Below, one piece after another: positions 12,147 to 25,200 of a DNA stretch of 64,000 bases. The position numbers and the translations under genes are program-made. Every line of letters begins with the position of its first letter. The stretch's first letter is position 1. The notes under the pieces were generated by a model. That model was not told the DNA's origin. It saw nothing but the letters and a program-made list of their open reading frames with translations, and did not search any database. This stretch comes from Paulownia fortunei (Eukaryota > Streptophyta > Magnoliopsida > Lamiales > Paulowniaceae), in the NCBI GenBank assembly GCA_019321725.1, contig CM033105.1, positions 10,863,632 to 10,927,631 of the forward strand, written 5' to 3'.

Positions 12147-14390
12147 ATTTATAACCATCTTCTTTGTCTCATATTCAGCTCCTTTTGGGTAAAGAAGTAC
12201 TTCAAACTTTTATGATTTGTGTATATCTCACACTCCTCACCATATAAATAATGTCTCCAAATTTTCAAGGCAAAAACCACAACAACAAGTTCCAAATCAT
12301 GGGTTGGATAATTCTTTTCATACTCCTTCAATTGCCTTGAAGCATAGGTAATAACCTTCTCATTTTGCATCAAACAGCACCCAAACCATTTTTTGAAGTG
12401 TCGGTATACACCACGAATCCACCAATTCCTGTTGGAATGGTAAGAACAGGAGTTGTAGTCAATTTATGTTTCAGTTCTTGAAAACTTCTTTCACAAGCAT
12501 CGGTCCACAAGAACTTCACATTTCTTTCTTGTCAACATTGTCAATGGAGTTGTTATCTTTGAAAACCCCTAAACAAATCATCGATAGTACCTTGCTAATC
12601 CCAAGAAACTACTTACTTCTGATATATTTGTTGGTGTTAGCCACTTAATGACAACTTCTACCTTGCCTGGATCAACAAAAATACCATTCTTGGATACTAC
12701 ATGACCTAGGAATACTACTTGCTCAAGCCAAAATTCGCACTTCTTGAATTTAGCATACAACTACTTTTCCTTAAGAACTTGATGCACAATCTTCAAATGT
12801 TCCTTATGCTCTTCTTTATCACGTGAATAAATTAGGACATCATCAATAAACACAATCACAAATTTATCGAGATATTACTTGAACACCCTATTCATTAGAT
12901 CCATAAAAGCTACAGGGGCATTGGTTAAATCGAAGGGCATCACTAGAAATTCATAATGTCCATACCTTGTTCGAAATGCAGACTTTTGTATGTTTTCTTC
13001 CTTGATCTTCAATTGATGATACCCAGAGCACAAATCAATCTTAGAAAATAGTGATGCTCCCTACAATTGATCAAACAAATCATCTATTCTTGGAAGTGGA
13101 TACTTATTCTTGATTATTACTTTATTCAACTCTCTATAATCAATGCACAACCACAATTTACCATCCTTCTTTTTCACGAACAACACAGGTGCTCCCCAAG
13201 GAGAATAACTAGGGCGAATAAAACCCTTATCAAGCAATTCTTACAATTGAACTTTTAACACTTTCAATTATGTTGGTTCCATTCGATATGGTGCTTTAGA
13301 AATAGGGGTGGTCCCTAGCATAACATCAATCACAAATTTAATCTCTCGATCCAGTGGTAGTCTAGGTAAATCATCTAGAAATACCTTAAGAAATTCTTGA
13401 ACCATATCTACATTTTTTGGCTTTAATTTTACTTCGACCGAAATGTCCAAAACACTTGCCAAATATCCAACTCAACCTTTATTTAACATCTTTTGAGCTT
13501 TCAAAGCAATTATAATTAGTAAAGATATTGAGAATGAGGTATCACTAAACACAAATTATTCTTCCCCAGGTGGCTAAAAAATCACAATCTTCTTGTTACA
13601 ATCAATTGTTGCATGATATTTGGTAAGCTAATCCATACCTAGAATAACCATAAAATTTGGCATCAGTTAAACAACGAGATCTGCATAGAGAGTCCTATCA
13701 CTAATCTGAATAGAACAAGCCCTTAACATTTGGTTGGAATCCATTTATTCCCGAGATGGAACAGTCACACTGTACCTTACTTTTAATAAATCTAGTCTAA
13801 TGCTCAATTTTCTCACAAATGCGCATAATGTAAATGAATGCATAGGTCCAAAATCTATCAATGCAACTGCAGGTATCCTAGAAATTAAAATAGTATCTGT
13901 GACTACGAAAGCATCTACATCAACTTGTTCTTGTGTCATTGCATATACTCTCCCCTGCACTCTACCCTGTACTGTTGGGCAATCTTTTGCTATATGTCCA
14001 AGCTTTTTACACTTAAAGCAACGATTAGTACCACTAAAGCATTCCCCAAAACTTAGCACATTGAGGCCTTTCAACTGTAGTAGAAGTCTGCCCAACTCTA
14101 AGACATTTTTCATTCCCTTGGTTTGATTTTTACTCTCATTTCTTCTACTAGTTCAGATTTCTTAGAGTGAATACTTGCTTCTTTTGTTGATGGAATTTCT
14201 CAATCTCATTCTCATTTACGTCAGCCATCAAAGCCTTGTCCAACAGTTTCCTAAACTCGGTTGTTGAAGACATTCTCACATCTCTTCTAATTTCTGGATT
14301 AAGGGCCCTCAGGAAATGATCCATCTTCTCATGTCTCTCGCAATGTATGGCACATACTCGTAACCCTCTTCAAATTTTCTCTTACATACG
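12147..14390 (-). pseudogene. Ty3/gypsy gag-protease-RT-RNase H wreck (Tekay/Del-like)
   Basis: Read on the minus strand, domains appear in the normal order. Gag remains lie at about 14390-14115. A CCHC zinc knuckle (CFKCKKLGHIAKDC) is at about 14020. A protease follows whose active-site triplet reads DFG instead of DSG. Then come the pre-RT spacer (13462-13268), a reverse transcriptase with a FIDD catalytic motif near 12850, the RT connection ([17 protein letters not shown], near 12720) and RNase H ([20 protein letters not shown]). Several stops and frameshifts break it. It ends inside RNase H at 12147, with no integrase. It is the same family as 17738-19390. Confidence 0.85.
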
Positions 14391-14906
14391 ATAATGGATA
14401 ACCAAAACTAGAGGGATATACAGACTCTAGTCTTCAGATTAATATAAACGACTCCAAGTCAATTCCTAAATACATATTCACCCTAAATGGTGGTGCGCTC
14501 AGTTAGAAAAGTTCCAAGCAAGTTATGACTAAAGACTCTACCACTGAAGCTCAATATAATGTTGCATCAGATGTATCAAAAAAAGCTGTTTGGATAAGAA
14601 ACTTTATTAAAGGTTGGGTATAATTTCATCCATTGTTGATCAATAATGATTTAGTGTGATAACAATGGGGTCATTGCACAAGCAAATGAGCCAAGATTTC
14701 ATCAAAGATCCAAGCACATAATGAGATGATTTCACTTGATCAGAGAGATCATTGGTAGAGGCGATGCCGTTGTTTGATCGAGTTGCTTCTGTAGAAAATA
14801 TAGCAAACCCACTATCTAAGCCCTTAGCACAGAAGGTATTCAATGGACGTCTCAAAAAGATGGGCCTTAGATACATGGGTAGTTGGAGCTGGGGCAAGTA
14901 GGAGAT
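14391..14906 (+). pseudogene. Ty1/copia RNase H fragment plus polypurine tract
   Basis: The frame near 14430-14600 shows the copia RNase H signature: a GYTDS start, then NGG, then KSSKQVMTKDSTTEAQYN. It continues past stops and shifts with an AQANEPRFHQRSKHI segment (about 14680) and the C-terminal KMGLRYMG-like piece near 14860. GGGGCAAGTAGGAGA (14891-14905) is the polypurine tract before the LTR start at 14907. RT and integrase are absent upstream, where inverted gypsy sequence abuts. Confidence 0.85.
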
Positions 14907-15751
14907 TGTTAGAGTAGGATTCCAGTTGCCCCAATTAGATTGACTGTATTCCACTTTTGTAAAATAGTCTTATTGATTTTCTTTCTGCAAATTAGATTAA
15001 ATCCTTATACCATATTTAGGTACGGGGCACAGTCACACATATGAAGTTGATCATGGAACATGCCTCTAAGGCTTTGGTCTTAAATAGGTTATAAGTCAAA
15101 GGCTTTTTGAAATGGAACATCGAATAGTCCAATAAGATTAGCACATACGATTCATACTCGTAAGACGAGGATGTCTTATTCCATAGGTATTAGCATAGTG
15201 ATGCAAGTGTATATATGCGGGTGCTTGTTAGAGAACAAGTACACTGAACTGACCTGCCAGAAATTCTTAGTTGGAAAATTTATTTATTGAATTAAAAATC
15301 TCTATGTTATGATAGTGCGCGACTAGTCCTTTGACTTGCGGTACCATGGTAATCATGTACGTGTCATGTCTTAATTTGATGTATTCTCTAATTGCCTGAC
15401 AATCACAAAGGGATTGTGTTGGGTATTGTATCTACACATATGGAAGTTAATGAATGGCCAACAAAAAATCCATCACTTGTCTGGTAGAATAAGTGAATCT
15501 CATATATTTTCATAGTTCATGACTCTGAAATCTTTGTCAGGTATGATGAATGTCAAAAAAGGGTTCCTGACAATTCATCGAGAGTTATTGGAACTTGGAA
15601 TGGAATTATAGTTATTGAGTCAATTAGGGATTTGACTTTTAATCATACCCTAGATGAAATGAGAAGATTAGTTGATGGAAGGTCCTTACATGTATGGTAT
15701 TCATTTATGTAATTGGATCACTTGCTATTTCACCTAAGACTACTTTGCCAT
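14907..15751 (+). mobile_element. Copia LTR, 5' part only
   Basis: It starts TGTTAGAGTAGG directly after the polypurine tract. It follows the LTR sequence seen inverted at 43311-45527 as far as CACCTAAGACTACTTTGCCATGATT, then jumps straight into leader sequence. About 1.4 kb of LTR, the primer site and the first part of the leader are missing. Confidence 0.75.
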
Positions 15752-16879
15752 GATTTGTTAATTTTAAAATGATGAAAAATTATTTTTCGTAAAATAGAAG
15801 ATTATGTGTCCAAGTCTTGAAAACGCATTGTTTAACAACTTGGTAAATTTACTTGCTTTAAAATTCATATGATGAATGTTTATTGCATGTGTTTATTTAA
15901 GGATGATCATAAGCTTATGACTAATGTGATTAGATATTTTAATTATGCTTTCGTTTTTAGGGCCTACGAGCCTCTTATTCTATATTTGTATTGCATTTAA
16001 ATTATTGCAAAGAAAGTAGAATAGAAGGGAGTTTCTATTTTAATTTTGTAAATAGAGGACGCTTGAAGCCTAAAGGCCCATACTTGTATATGTTATTAAA
16101 TGAAAATGTAATAAAATAGGAGATTCAAGGCCTATGAAGATATTGGTACAAAATTTAAATATAATAGAATATTTCTTTATATTTCAACCCTTAGATTTAC
16201 CTTGACCCGTTTTATGGTTTAAATGGGTCGTATAGGTTAGCCATGATCATCCCCTCGCTTTTTGCATATGATACATGTTAGGCTTTATTTAATGCTTTTA
16301 CTTGCACAATATGATGATAAGCATTAAATAATCCCCTTAGTAATTTAATTGATGAGGTCTTGGATAATTTAAAATCTTGAGTTTTTGAAACTTAATGATT
16401 TTTTTTTTATTTCAAATAAATATGGACAAGTTATGTAGGACCTATTATTCCATGCCAATAATCAAAGGTAGAGACATGACGATACTACTGCACTTGATCA
16501 TTGGCCATGAGTCATGGGGTAGTCTTATATTGAAATATTGTGATCTCTACCAAGCATAAAGATGTTCGTGGGATGAACTCGTTATTATGTTGGCCAGAGT
16601 TGTGGGACATCTTGATGCTCCATCTACACGAACATTACATGAGTGCTGTTTGACACTTAGTATCAAATGGGATCATAAAATTGAGGTGAGGCAAAAAAAA
16701 CTTGAGGGTTGTAAAGTGATACAATAGTCAAAGAGTTGACCACCGATATAAATATTTCATGAGCTTATAAAATTAGGGTGTGAAATATTTTCATTAGACC
16801 TCAAGCCCACTAAGAAATTTGATTTTCCTAAAACTTCCATTAGGGGTGATGGAGTGCAAAAAAAATAGTGGGAGACATT
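15752..16879 (+). mobile_element. Copia leader segment fused to LTR at both ends
   Basis: This matches the leader at about 3430-4550, including the repeated phrases around GAGACATGACGA and CATGAGTCATGG. On the right the leader text ...ATAGTGGGAGACATT runs directly into an LTR start, whereas the intact leader at 4540 continues toward gag. The bases AGTGGGAGA resemble the copia polypurine tract (GCAAGTAGGAGA at 14894), which suggests junction by microhomology. Confidence 0.7.
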
Positions 16880-17570
16880 TGTTAGAGTAGTGCCCGGCGT
16901 GCCATTAGATTGGGCATCTTTTATACTCTTGTATTTGTAAAAACCAATATTTTTCAAATCATATTAATAAAATAGGCAAATTTCTTTATCTTTAATTGTA
17001 TTTTATAATTAGATAAAGTCCCTAAACCAAACTTAGCTATGGGGCATGGTCATGCATTTGATGGTGATCATGGAATATACCTCTATGACTTTGGTCTTAA
17101 ATTAGTTTCGAGTTAAGGGCTTTTTCAGATGGGACATCGAATTGCCCAATAGACTCATGCATACGATGTATGCTCGCATGAGGATGATGTCTCACTCCAT
17201 GGACATTGGAATTAATATTTTCTATACACACTCCATGAACTAGATTAGAAAAGAAATCAGAATTGCTAGCGGAATTCTGATTTTGTGTTCTTGCTCAAAG
17301 TGTGGACTACTTTAGAGTGGAGACATTTGGATTCCTGTGAACCAAATTCAGAAAAGGGGCTAACAATTGATTGTTTCATACCCTACAATAACCGGAGTGC
17401 ATAGAAAGGTATAAATCGATACTTTTATTATTTTATTACAGCCATTGGAAATTGCAAGATCGTTAAAAATCGCATTGGATATGGGGTATTACTATAATTG
17501 TTATGGTATCATGTTCTTAAAAATTTTAATTTTTCCGCTGCATATACCCCGGGATCACGCGAACCCAACA
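16880..17570 (+). mobile_element. Shortened copia LTR (about 0.7 kb)
   Basis: It begins TGTTAGAGTAG and ends GCGAACCCAACA, so both LTR termini are present. The length is 691 bp against 2.2 kb for the copy at 43311. The missing central part is one large deletion, placed near 17215-17290. Confidence 0.8.
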
Positions 17571-17737
17571 ATAGTATTAGAGTCACGGTTCGTACAATTC
17601 CAATTGGATTCGATTTATGCCTGTGAATATAATTGTTAAATTCTAATTGATTTGTTGTAGTTTTGATTGGGATAAAATCAATTAATTTAATTGTTAAACA
17701 GAACTTGTATGATTGAATTTGATTCGATCAGAAGGAG
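17571..17737 (+). mobile_element. Degenerate primer site and start of copia leader
   Basis: TAGTATTAGAGTC at 17572-17584 is a mutated form of the TGGTATCAGAGCC primer site, directly behind the LTR end. About 150 bp of AT-rich leader follows, then gypsy reverse transcriptase sequence takes over. Confidence 0.65.
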
Positions 17738-19390
17738 AAATCATACATGAATTTCTAGTGATGTCTTTCGATTTAACCAATGCCCCTGCAGCTTTTATGG
17801 ATCTAATGAATAGGGTGTTCAAGCAATATCTTGATAAATTTGTGATTGTGTTTATTGATGATATCCTAATTTATTCACGGAATAAAGAAGAGCACAAAGA
17901 ACATTTGAAGATTGTGCTGCAAGTTCTTAAGGAAAAATAGTTGTATGCTAAATTCAAGAAGTGTGAGTTTTGGATTGAACAAGTAGTATCCCTAGGTCAT
18001 GTAGTATCTAAGGATGGTATTTATATTGATTCGGGCAAGGTAGAAGCTGTTATTAAGTGGCCAACACCAACAAATGTATCAGAAGTAAGGAGTTTCTTGG
18101 GATTAACAGGGTACTATCGATGATTTGTTAAGGGGTTTTCAAAGATAGCAACTCCAATGACAATGTTGACAAGAAAGAATGTGAAGTTCTTGTCGACTGA
18201 TGCTTGTGAAAGAAGTTTTCAAGAACTGAAATATAAATTGACTACAGCTCCTGTTCTTAGCATTCCAACTGGAATTGGTGGATTCGTGGTGTATAGCGAT
18301 GCTTCAAAAATTAGTTTGGGTGCTGTTTTAATGCAAAATGGGAAGGTTATTGCCTATGCTTCAAGGCAATTGAAGGAATATGAAAAGAATTATCCAACCA
18401 ATGATTTAGATCTTGCTGTTGTGGTTTTTGCCTTGAAAGTTTGGTGACATTATTTGTATGGTGAGAAGTGTGAGATATACACAGATCATAAGAGTTTGAA
18501 GTACTTATTTACCCAAAAAGAGCTGAATATGAGACAAAGAAGATGGTTAGAACTTGGGAAGGATTATGATTGTTTGATCAACTATCATCCTGGTAAAGCG
18601 AATATGGTTGATAGATTAACTAAATCAGCCCATATTTTCTTCCAGTGAAATCCACATACAATATGGACCAGTATGCTCAACAATATATTAAAGAGATAGT
18701 CAGGTTACATGGGGTGCCAGTTTCAATAGTGTCTGACAGAATCCTAAGTTTACATCTACATTTTGGAAGAGCTTACACAGTGCCATGGGAACAAAACTTG
18801 CATTCAATACAGCATTTCATCCACAAAGTGACGGGCAATCAGAGAGGGTTATTCAGATATTAGAGGATATGTTAAGAGCTTGTGTGCCAGATTTTCAAGG
18901 GAGTTGGGATGCAAAACTTCTATTAGTGGAGTGTACTTATAATAATAGCTACCAATCAACAATTGGAATGGCACCTTATGAAGCATTGTATGGAAGGAAA
19001 TGTAGATCTTTAGTTCATTGGGATGAAGTTGGAGTACGAAGCCTACTTGGTCCAGAAGTAGTTCAACATACCGCTAAGGTAGTGGAGAAGATACGAGAGA
19101 GAATGAAGATTGCGCATTATGCAAATAAATGGAGAAAAGATCTAGAGTTTGCTATTGGGGATCATGTGTTCTTAAAAGTAGCTCCCATGAAAGGTGTTAT
19201 GAGATTTGGAAAGAAAGAAAAACTCAGCCCAAGGTATGTCGGCCTATTCGAGATTCTCGAAAGATTGGTGATAAAACTTATAGAGTGGCCTTACCTCCAT
19301 CATTATCTAGTGTTCACAATATTTTCCGTGTGTCTATGTTGAGAAAGTACATTTCAAACCCTTCTCATGTGTTGAGTTATGAATGATGAT
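17738..19390 (+). pseudogene. Ty3/gypsy RT - RNase H - integrase fragment
   Basis: Domains in order: the RT palm from [17 protein letters not shown] through the catalytic FIDD (about 17850); the RT connection ([17 protein letters not shown], about 17970); RNase H with SDASK and [14 protein letters not shown] (18290-18440); then integrase. At about 18610 the RNase H end ([10 protein letters not shown]) is joined directly to a later integrase motif (DRLTKSAH), so the integrase zinc finger and first catalytic Asp are deleted. The rest holds SDGQSERVIQILEDMLRAC with the catalytic Glu, and a GPY-type C-terminus ending in MLRKYISNPSHVL. Stops at 17938 and 18445 and a shift near 18745 kill it. It is flanked by copia pieces in opposite orientations. 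Confidence 0.88.
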
Positions 19391-20641
19391 TCTATTCCAC
19401 GAGCATATCTATACTTGATAGAGATCCCAGCTTTCTAACACAACACCACCCCACGACTCATGGCCAATGATCAAGTGCGGTAGCGGTCGTCATGTCAAGA
19501 GACCTTTGTTGGTAGGCATGGAATGATAGGTCCCACCTAACTTATCCATTTTTATTTGAAATTAAATTTTATTAGAAATTCTTTTACTTAATTTCATAAA
19601 TTATGTGGGGTTTAATTTTACCCAATACCTCATCATAATTAAATTAGGTTGGTTATTTAATGCATAACATCATAATATCATTGCGCAAGTATAAAAGCAT
19701 TCAATAAAATCCTAAATATGCATCTAATACATAAATAAATAAAAGATCATGAACCAATCCTATGCAGTATATTGAAGCCAAAAATGGACCTACAGTCAGT
19801 CTAAGGGCAATAAAATGGTATAAAACCTATTCTATAACATAATTGTATCCCATACAATCATGGGCCTTCATTGGAACCTCCTTCTTGATTCTTTTTTGTC
19901 TTCCAAAGAAAAAAAAAACCTCACCACCTATTATACTCTCTTTGTAGAAAAATACATAATTTATATATATGGAATAAGAGGCTCTCAGGCCCCATTTAAA
20001 ACCCAAAAACATTAAAGAAAACCAATCGAATTGGTTCAATGGCTCATGATCATCCCATACATGTTCATAATAAAAATTACATGCAATTATCAAAACATAT
20101 AAATTTACCAAGTTGTTTAAAGCAATTTTTGACATCGGATAATTTTTAATTGCTTAAAAAATAATTTTTCAAAAATTATTAAAATTAATATTTAATTTTA
20201 AAATTCTAAAAAATCAAAATAAAACAGACCCAAAAAATAACACGACGAGCAGGACCTATCAGAACGGTGCTGCCCGTCGTGTACAACTGCGCCCGATGGC
20301 AGCAGCTACTGCTGCCCATCACTTGCTGCCATGCGTGACGGTAGTAGGTACCACTGCCCGTCACACACTATTGCTCACGCCATTGCTTCCCATCGCCGGG
20401 TGTCCCGTGGAGCCATCAGATGTCCTACACCCGATGCATGTGCAACCCATTTTTTGTGTCCTTTTTTTATTTTAATATTTAAATAATTTAAGAAAATAAT
20501 TAAATAAAATCTCGATCATCAATTTCAATAATGATGCAAAATCAAATTTAGCATGCTAAACATGAATTTAAAAAATTTAAATCATGTACTCACAAATTCC
20601 AAAAATTCACTAAATAAGCAAAATTGTGGCTCTGATACCAC
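19391..20641 (-). mobile_element. Copia leader in reverse orientation, with expanded GC-rich island
   Basis: From about 19435 the sequence is the reverse complement of the leader at 3121-4200, ending with the primer site complement GGCTCTGATACCA (20628-20640). The island at about 20240-20450 is GC-rich, with many imperfect CTGCCCGTC/GCTGCCCATC words. It is roughly three times the size of the island at 3300-3380. The first 40 bp (19391-19430) I could not assign. Confidence 0.75.
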
Positions 20642-21450
20642 TGTTGGAATTGCTATAATCGCAGGGGCATGCGCAACAGAAAATTTAAAATTTTATAAAA
20701 CATAAATTTATCAAATAAATTTATCCCCTCGATATGAAGGTGATTATAACGATCGCGCTTATTCAAGTGAAAATATAAACAAATATGTTAAATTTGGATT
20801 ATACCTTTCAAGCACTCCGGTTGATATTGGGAATGTCAATCAATTGCTATATTCCATGCTTATTAGAACTCATAGGGATCCATGTGTCTTCCCTCTATCA
20901 GGTCCACAATTTGAAAAATAACACCAATTAAAAGAATTTGCTAGTATTATTAAAATCATTTTTTATTCTAGATCCGGAGTAATGTTTGCCCTTTAATTTA
21001 ATTGATAGATCAAGAACAACCATTTAAGAACAATAAAGATTAATTCTTTAAGTTCTTAAAATTTTTAAGTGAAGAGAATATCAAGAAACCTATTTTCTCT
21101 AAATAACAAGAAAATCAAGATTTTCAAGAAAACACCTTTCTTTTTCTTTCTTTTCTTTTATTTTTCTCGGAGAGAAAAATAGAAGACTAACAAAACAATT
21201 TTTCTTAAAAGTTAAGAAGTAATTTCCGGCCCTCCCCTATTAATAGGTCCTGAAAATTTGTTTCACTCCAACTATTGGCGAGTTTGTCAATTTTGAGCCG
21301 TTTCAAAGTTTAATTTTGGAAGGATTCTAAATCTTCCAACAAATCTTCATTTTTCTCTTTCCAGTATATGTGGACTTATTTTAGACTACATTAATCATAA
21401 AATAATATTTTTGATATTAATTTGAACTCTTCAAATAATATCAAGGTAGA
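20642..21450 (-). mobile_element. Copia LTR 3' part in reverse orientation
   Basis: It begins with TGTTGGAATTGCTATAATCGCAG, the complement of the LTR end, and follows the 43311 copy until GAACTCTTCAAATAATATCAAGG. There a gypsy LTR interrupts it at 21451. The remainder of this LTR was not found at an obvious place. Confidence 0.8.
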
Positions 21451-22222
21451 TGTAATACCCAAGCCTCATATTGCTCACTTGGTCAATATGATTCATGCAT
21501 TACATGCTACTTATATACTAATTTACCTTAACATTTACATGATATCTTATATAACATTCTTAATCGTTAGACCTCTAATGCTGTCACATGATGTTAGTGG
21601 TTGAGATCTTATAACCTAATTAAGTAATTCTACATCTAGATAAGAAAAAGAATAGATTGGTCAATATATTGGATATTCATGGGTTATATGTTATAATTTC
21701 AGAAGTGTTAAAGGTTTTACTAGTAAGCTTATATGATTCGATTCAATTAGATCAAGGTATTTTAAGAGTATATATCCATAAATTAACATACTTGGGATAT
21801 TAGACATGATATAATATTATTTAAGTGTTATATTACAAGGTCCATATGTGCATATGATTTTAGAAATGCAAACTAGACAATCATTTAAGAATCGGATATC
21901 AATTGATTTAGAGATCGAATGAACGGTTAAGAAATTAAGGTATAATTTGCTATCCGATCATATGGAAATTAAAATAGGATGTAAATAGATAAATAAATAT
22001 TGAGAAATATAAGATTAGAGCTGTGTAAGGTGTGTACAATATCAGATTTGAACCACCACTTGACACCTCAAGCTTTCTTCATTTCTATCCTTGAACCACT
22101 ACCAAAAAATCATTTATAAGCTATTTCAACTTCTAAACCTCTATATTAAAATTTAAAAGTTGCTATCAAGTAATTCTAAGTAAAGAATGAGTGAAGGAAG
22201 CAAAGGAAAACAAGGGAGGATC

Positions 22223-25200
22223 TGTGATACCCGAGCCTCTTACTACTCACATGGCCAAATATGATTCATGCATTACATGTTAATTTTATATGCTATTTGC
22301 ATTTCTATTGACATTGCATAATTTATTTCATTTTATACGACATTCTTGAATATTAAACTTAATTCTGAAGCTCTTGCACGATATTAGTTATTGAATTTCT
22401 TAATCTAAGTAGTTGATTTTATATTAAAATAAGAAGAAAATGAGGTGGATCAATATTAGATATAGATGGGATATATAGGTTATAATTTTGGAAGTGCTAA
22501 AAGTGTTACTAGTAACCTTATACGGTTTAATTTGATTTGATCAAGATATTTCAAAAGTATATATTTATAAATTAGCATACTTGGGATATTGGACATGATA
22601 TAATATGATTTAAGTGTCATATTACAAGGCCCTTATGTGCATATGATTTTAGAAATGCAAACTAGATAATTCTTTAAGAATCGGATGCGAATCGGTTTGG
22701 AGATCGAATGAACGGACATAGGAATTACCTATGGGAATGAATGGTGATTAAGATAGGTTGCAACCAAATAAAAATAGGTGAGACACACAAGATTAGGGCT
22801 GCAAGATAAGGGACAAAATCAGATTTTGCCATTTACTTGCCACCTCATGCTTTCTTATTAAGCTTAAGCTAACATCTCAAGCTAACACCTCAAACCCTTC
22901 ACCCTTAAGCAACGACCAGACCCTCATTTCAGCCATTTTCATCTTCCAAACACACACCTTAAGGTCTCCAAGTGATCCAAATTGATTCCAAGTTGAAATA
23001 AAAGCAAGAAAAGCAAAGAAGAAGTGATTACCATCAAGTTAGCCTCAAAATCTGCATAGGTAACACTTATCTACCGTTTTGCCTTTGGTTTTTAGATTAT
23101 TATGAATGGTTTTATGGTTTGTTAAGCTTTCAATATCTCTTATAAAAGTGTTAGGAAGTTTTTAGTTAGACTTTGGTGCACAAAGAAAGGGTTTTTGATC
23201 ACAAACACTTAATAGGAAATACTTGTGGCAGAAACTGTCATCTTACTGTTTTCTTGTGTTTTAGGCTTCAAAAGTGTATGGTATGTTGAATAAAACCTAT
23301 AATTATTACCATTTACATGACCATATATGAGTTAAGAGTATTGGAATGAATTTTTATCAGTTGGAAATTGAAATAGAGAATGATATTGGAGAAACACTCA
23401 AACTGCCAAAATAGCAAAATCTATTTTGGTGTGTTGTGAAGGAAACTGAATTAAGGGAGCTAAATCCATTATTTTTGGTAATAATATGACCTGGTTGTCT
23501 CCTTATATATTCTATATAAGTATGGTGAAAATGTTGGAGTGATTGAATATACTTAAGGGTGCCAAAACCATTAATGTCATGAAGTGTGCAAAACTGTCAC
23601 GGTAGGAAACAATCTGTTTCAGTATGTCGTGAAGAGAGCTGAACTTGGGAAGTTATATCCGTGATTTATAGCAATTCTATAATATGGTTACATTTATATA
23701 CATGTTATATAAGTGTGATAAAAATTTGGGAGTGATTGGATATGCTTAGGGATGTTAAAATTATCATGCAACTAAACTTGACAGCAAGAAAATATGAAAA
23801 TGTGAATCTGCCACATTTAATCACTTAGCATGTTTCAACCTTGATATATGTTGCTATTGAGTGTTAACAATTAGGTACATGATATTAGAGTTATAATACT
23901 TCAATTACATGAGGTTTTCATGCATTTAAGATGAGAAATTGAGGTATTTGAGGGGCTATATTGGGTTCTAGTTTGTGAAAGCTTGATTGTTAGCTTATAG
24001 CTTGGTGTTTAAGGTCTAGTATGAGATTTTGTGCTTTCAACTTGCCAAATTGGGAATGGTGCTTGATGTTGGGTAATATTACAGGCTATTTTACATCTAA
24101 GGTTGGAGAGGAATACTAAACAAATTTAGACTAAGCCACCAACCAAGTGAAAGGTAAGTAAAGATTCATTTGCAACCACAATGCATAGACATGGTAGATG
24201 TGTGAATTATATGTGATATCATAAATCATATGTGCATAGTAGAGGGCTCTCCATTGAGCATACATACATGGGCATTGTCATTAGCACGTGCATGTATCAT
24301 ATACGAGCATTGTGATAAATCTTGCATTGCACGACATGATTCAGAGAAAGGAAAATGTTTTGCTGACCACTACTAGTGCATCAAAGCATGCATGGATTTG
24401 CAGGTTCGCGTTCATGGATTTGCATGCGTATGAGTATGCATGGATTTGCATGCTTATATGATTATTCGCCATTAGATTATGGCGGTGTACAGAGCTCTTT
24501 TTCCGGTACATGGGATAGTAGCGTTGGTCAGGGGCCCAAGAAAGAAATGATTTTGAGAGAAATATTTTGATGCATAAAATTGCATTGTGAGCATAGCATT
24601 TTGAGTTGCATGACTTGATATTGTGGATTATTCTTTGACATGCATAATCTTTACTTGCTGAGCGTTAGCTCATATAGTTTATGCATTGTAGGTGAGTACG
24701 ACGATGCTTGAAGCATCTTTGGCTGGTTTGTAATGCCCAATTCTCAATTCTCTCCTACATAGCCAATAATAAGCATTTTGTATGAATATGCATCTAATCA
24801 ATGTGCATTATTGAATTATGGCATACAAATAGCATGATTGCACGAACATGAATAATTGTTATTATATGCTTTAGTTATGATTTAACATGAATTAGTACAT
24901 GAAATATGAGATCAAACTTTCATTTCTTGATTTAACATATTCCTTAAGTGCCCTTTTTGCAGTGAAAAGCTCGGTATCTCGGTTAAGGAAGATTGATGTG
25001 TTGAATGGCCATGAAATGAATTATTTGTATTGCTCCATACTAGTTATATGCTAAAGTGATTAATTGCCTAAATATTTACTTGAAATATGTTACATTGGCT
25101 AAGAACTAAAAGTATGCACAATGGTGCAATTTGATTGGTTGGTTGACTAGGTTGCATAAAACCATTCTAAACCGCATTGCACTTGATTATAACACCAAAG

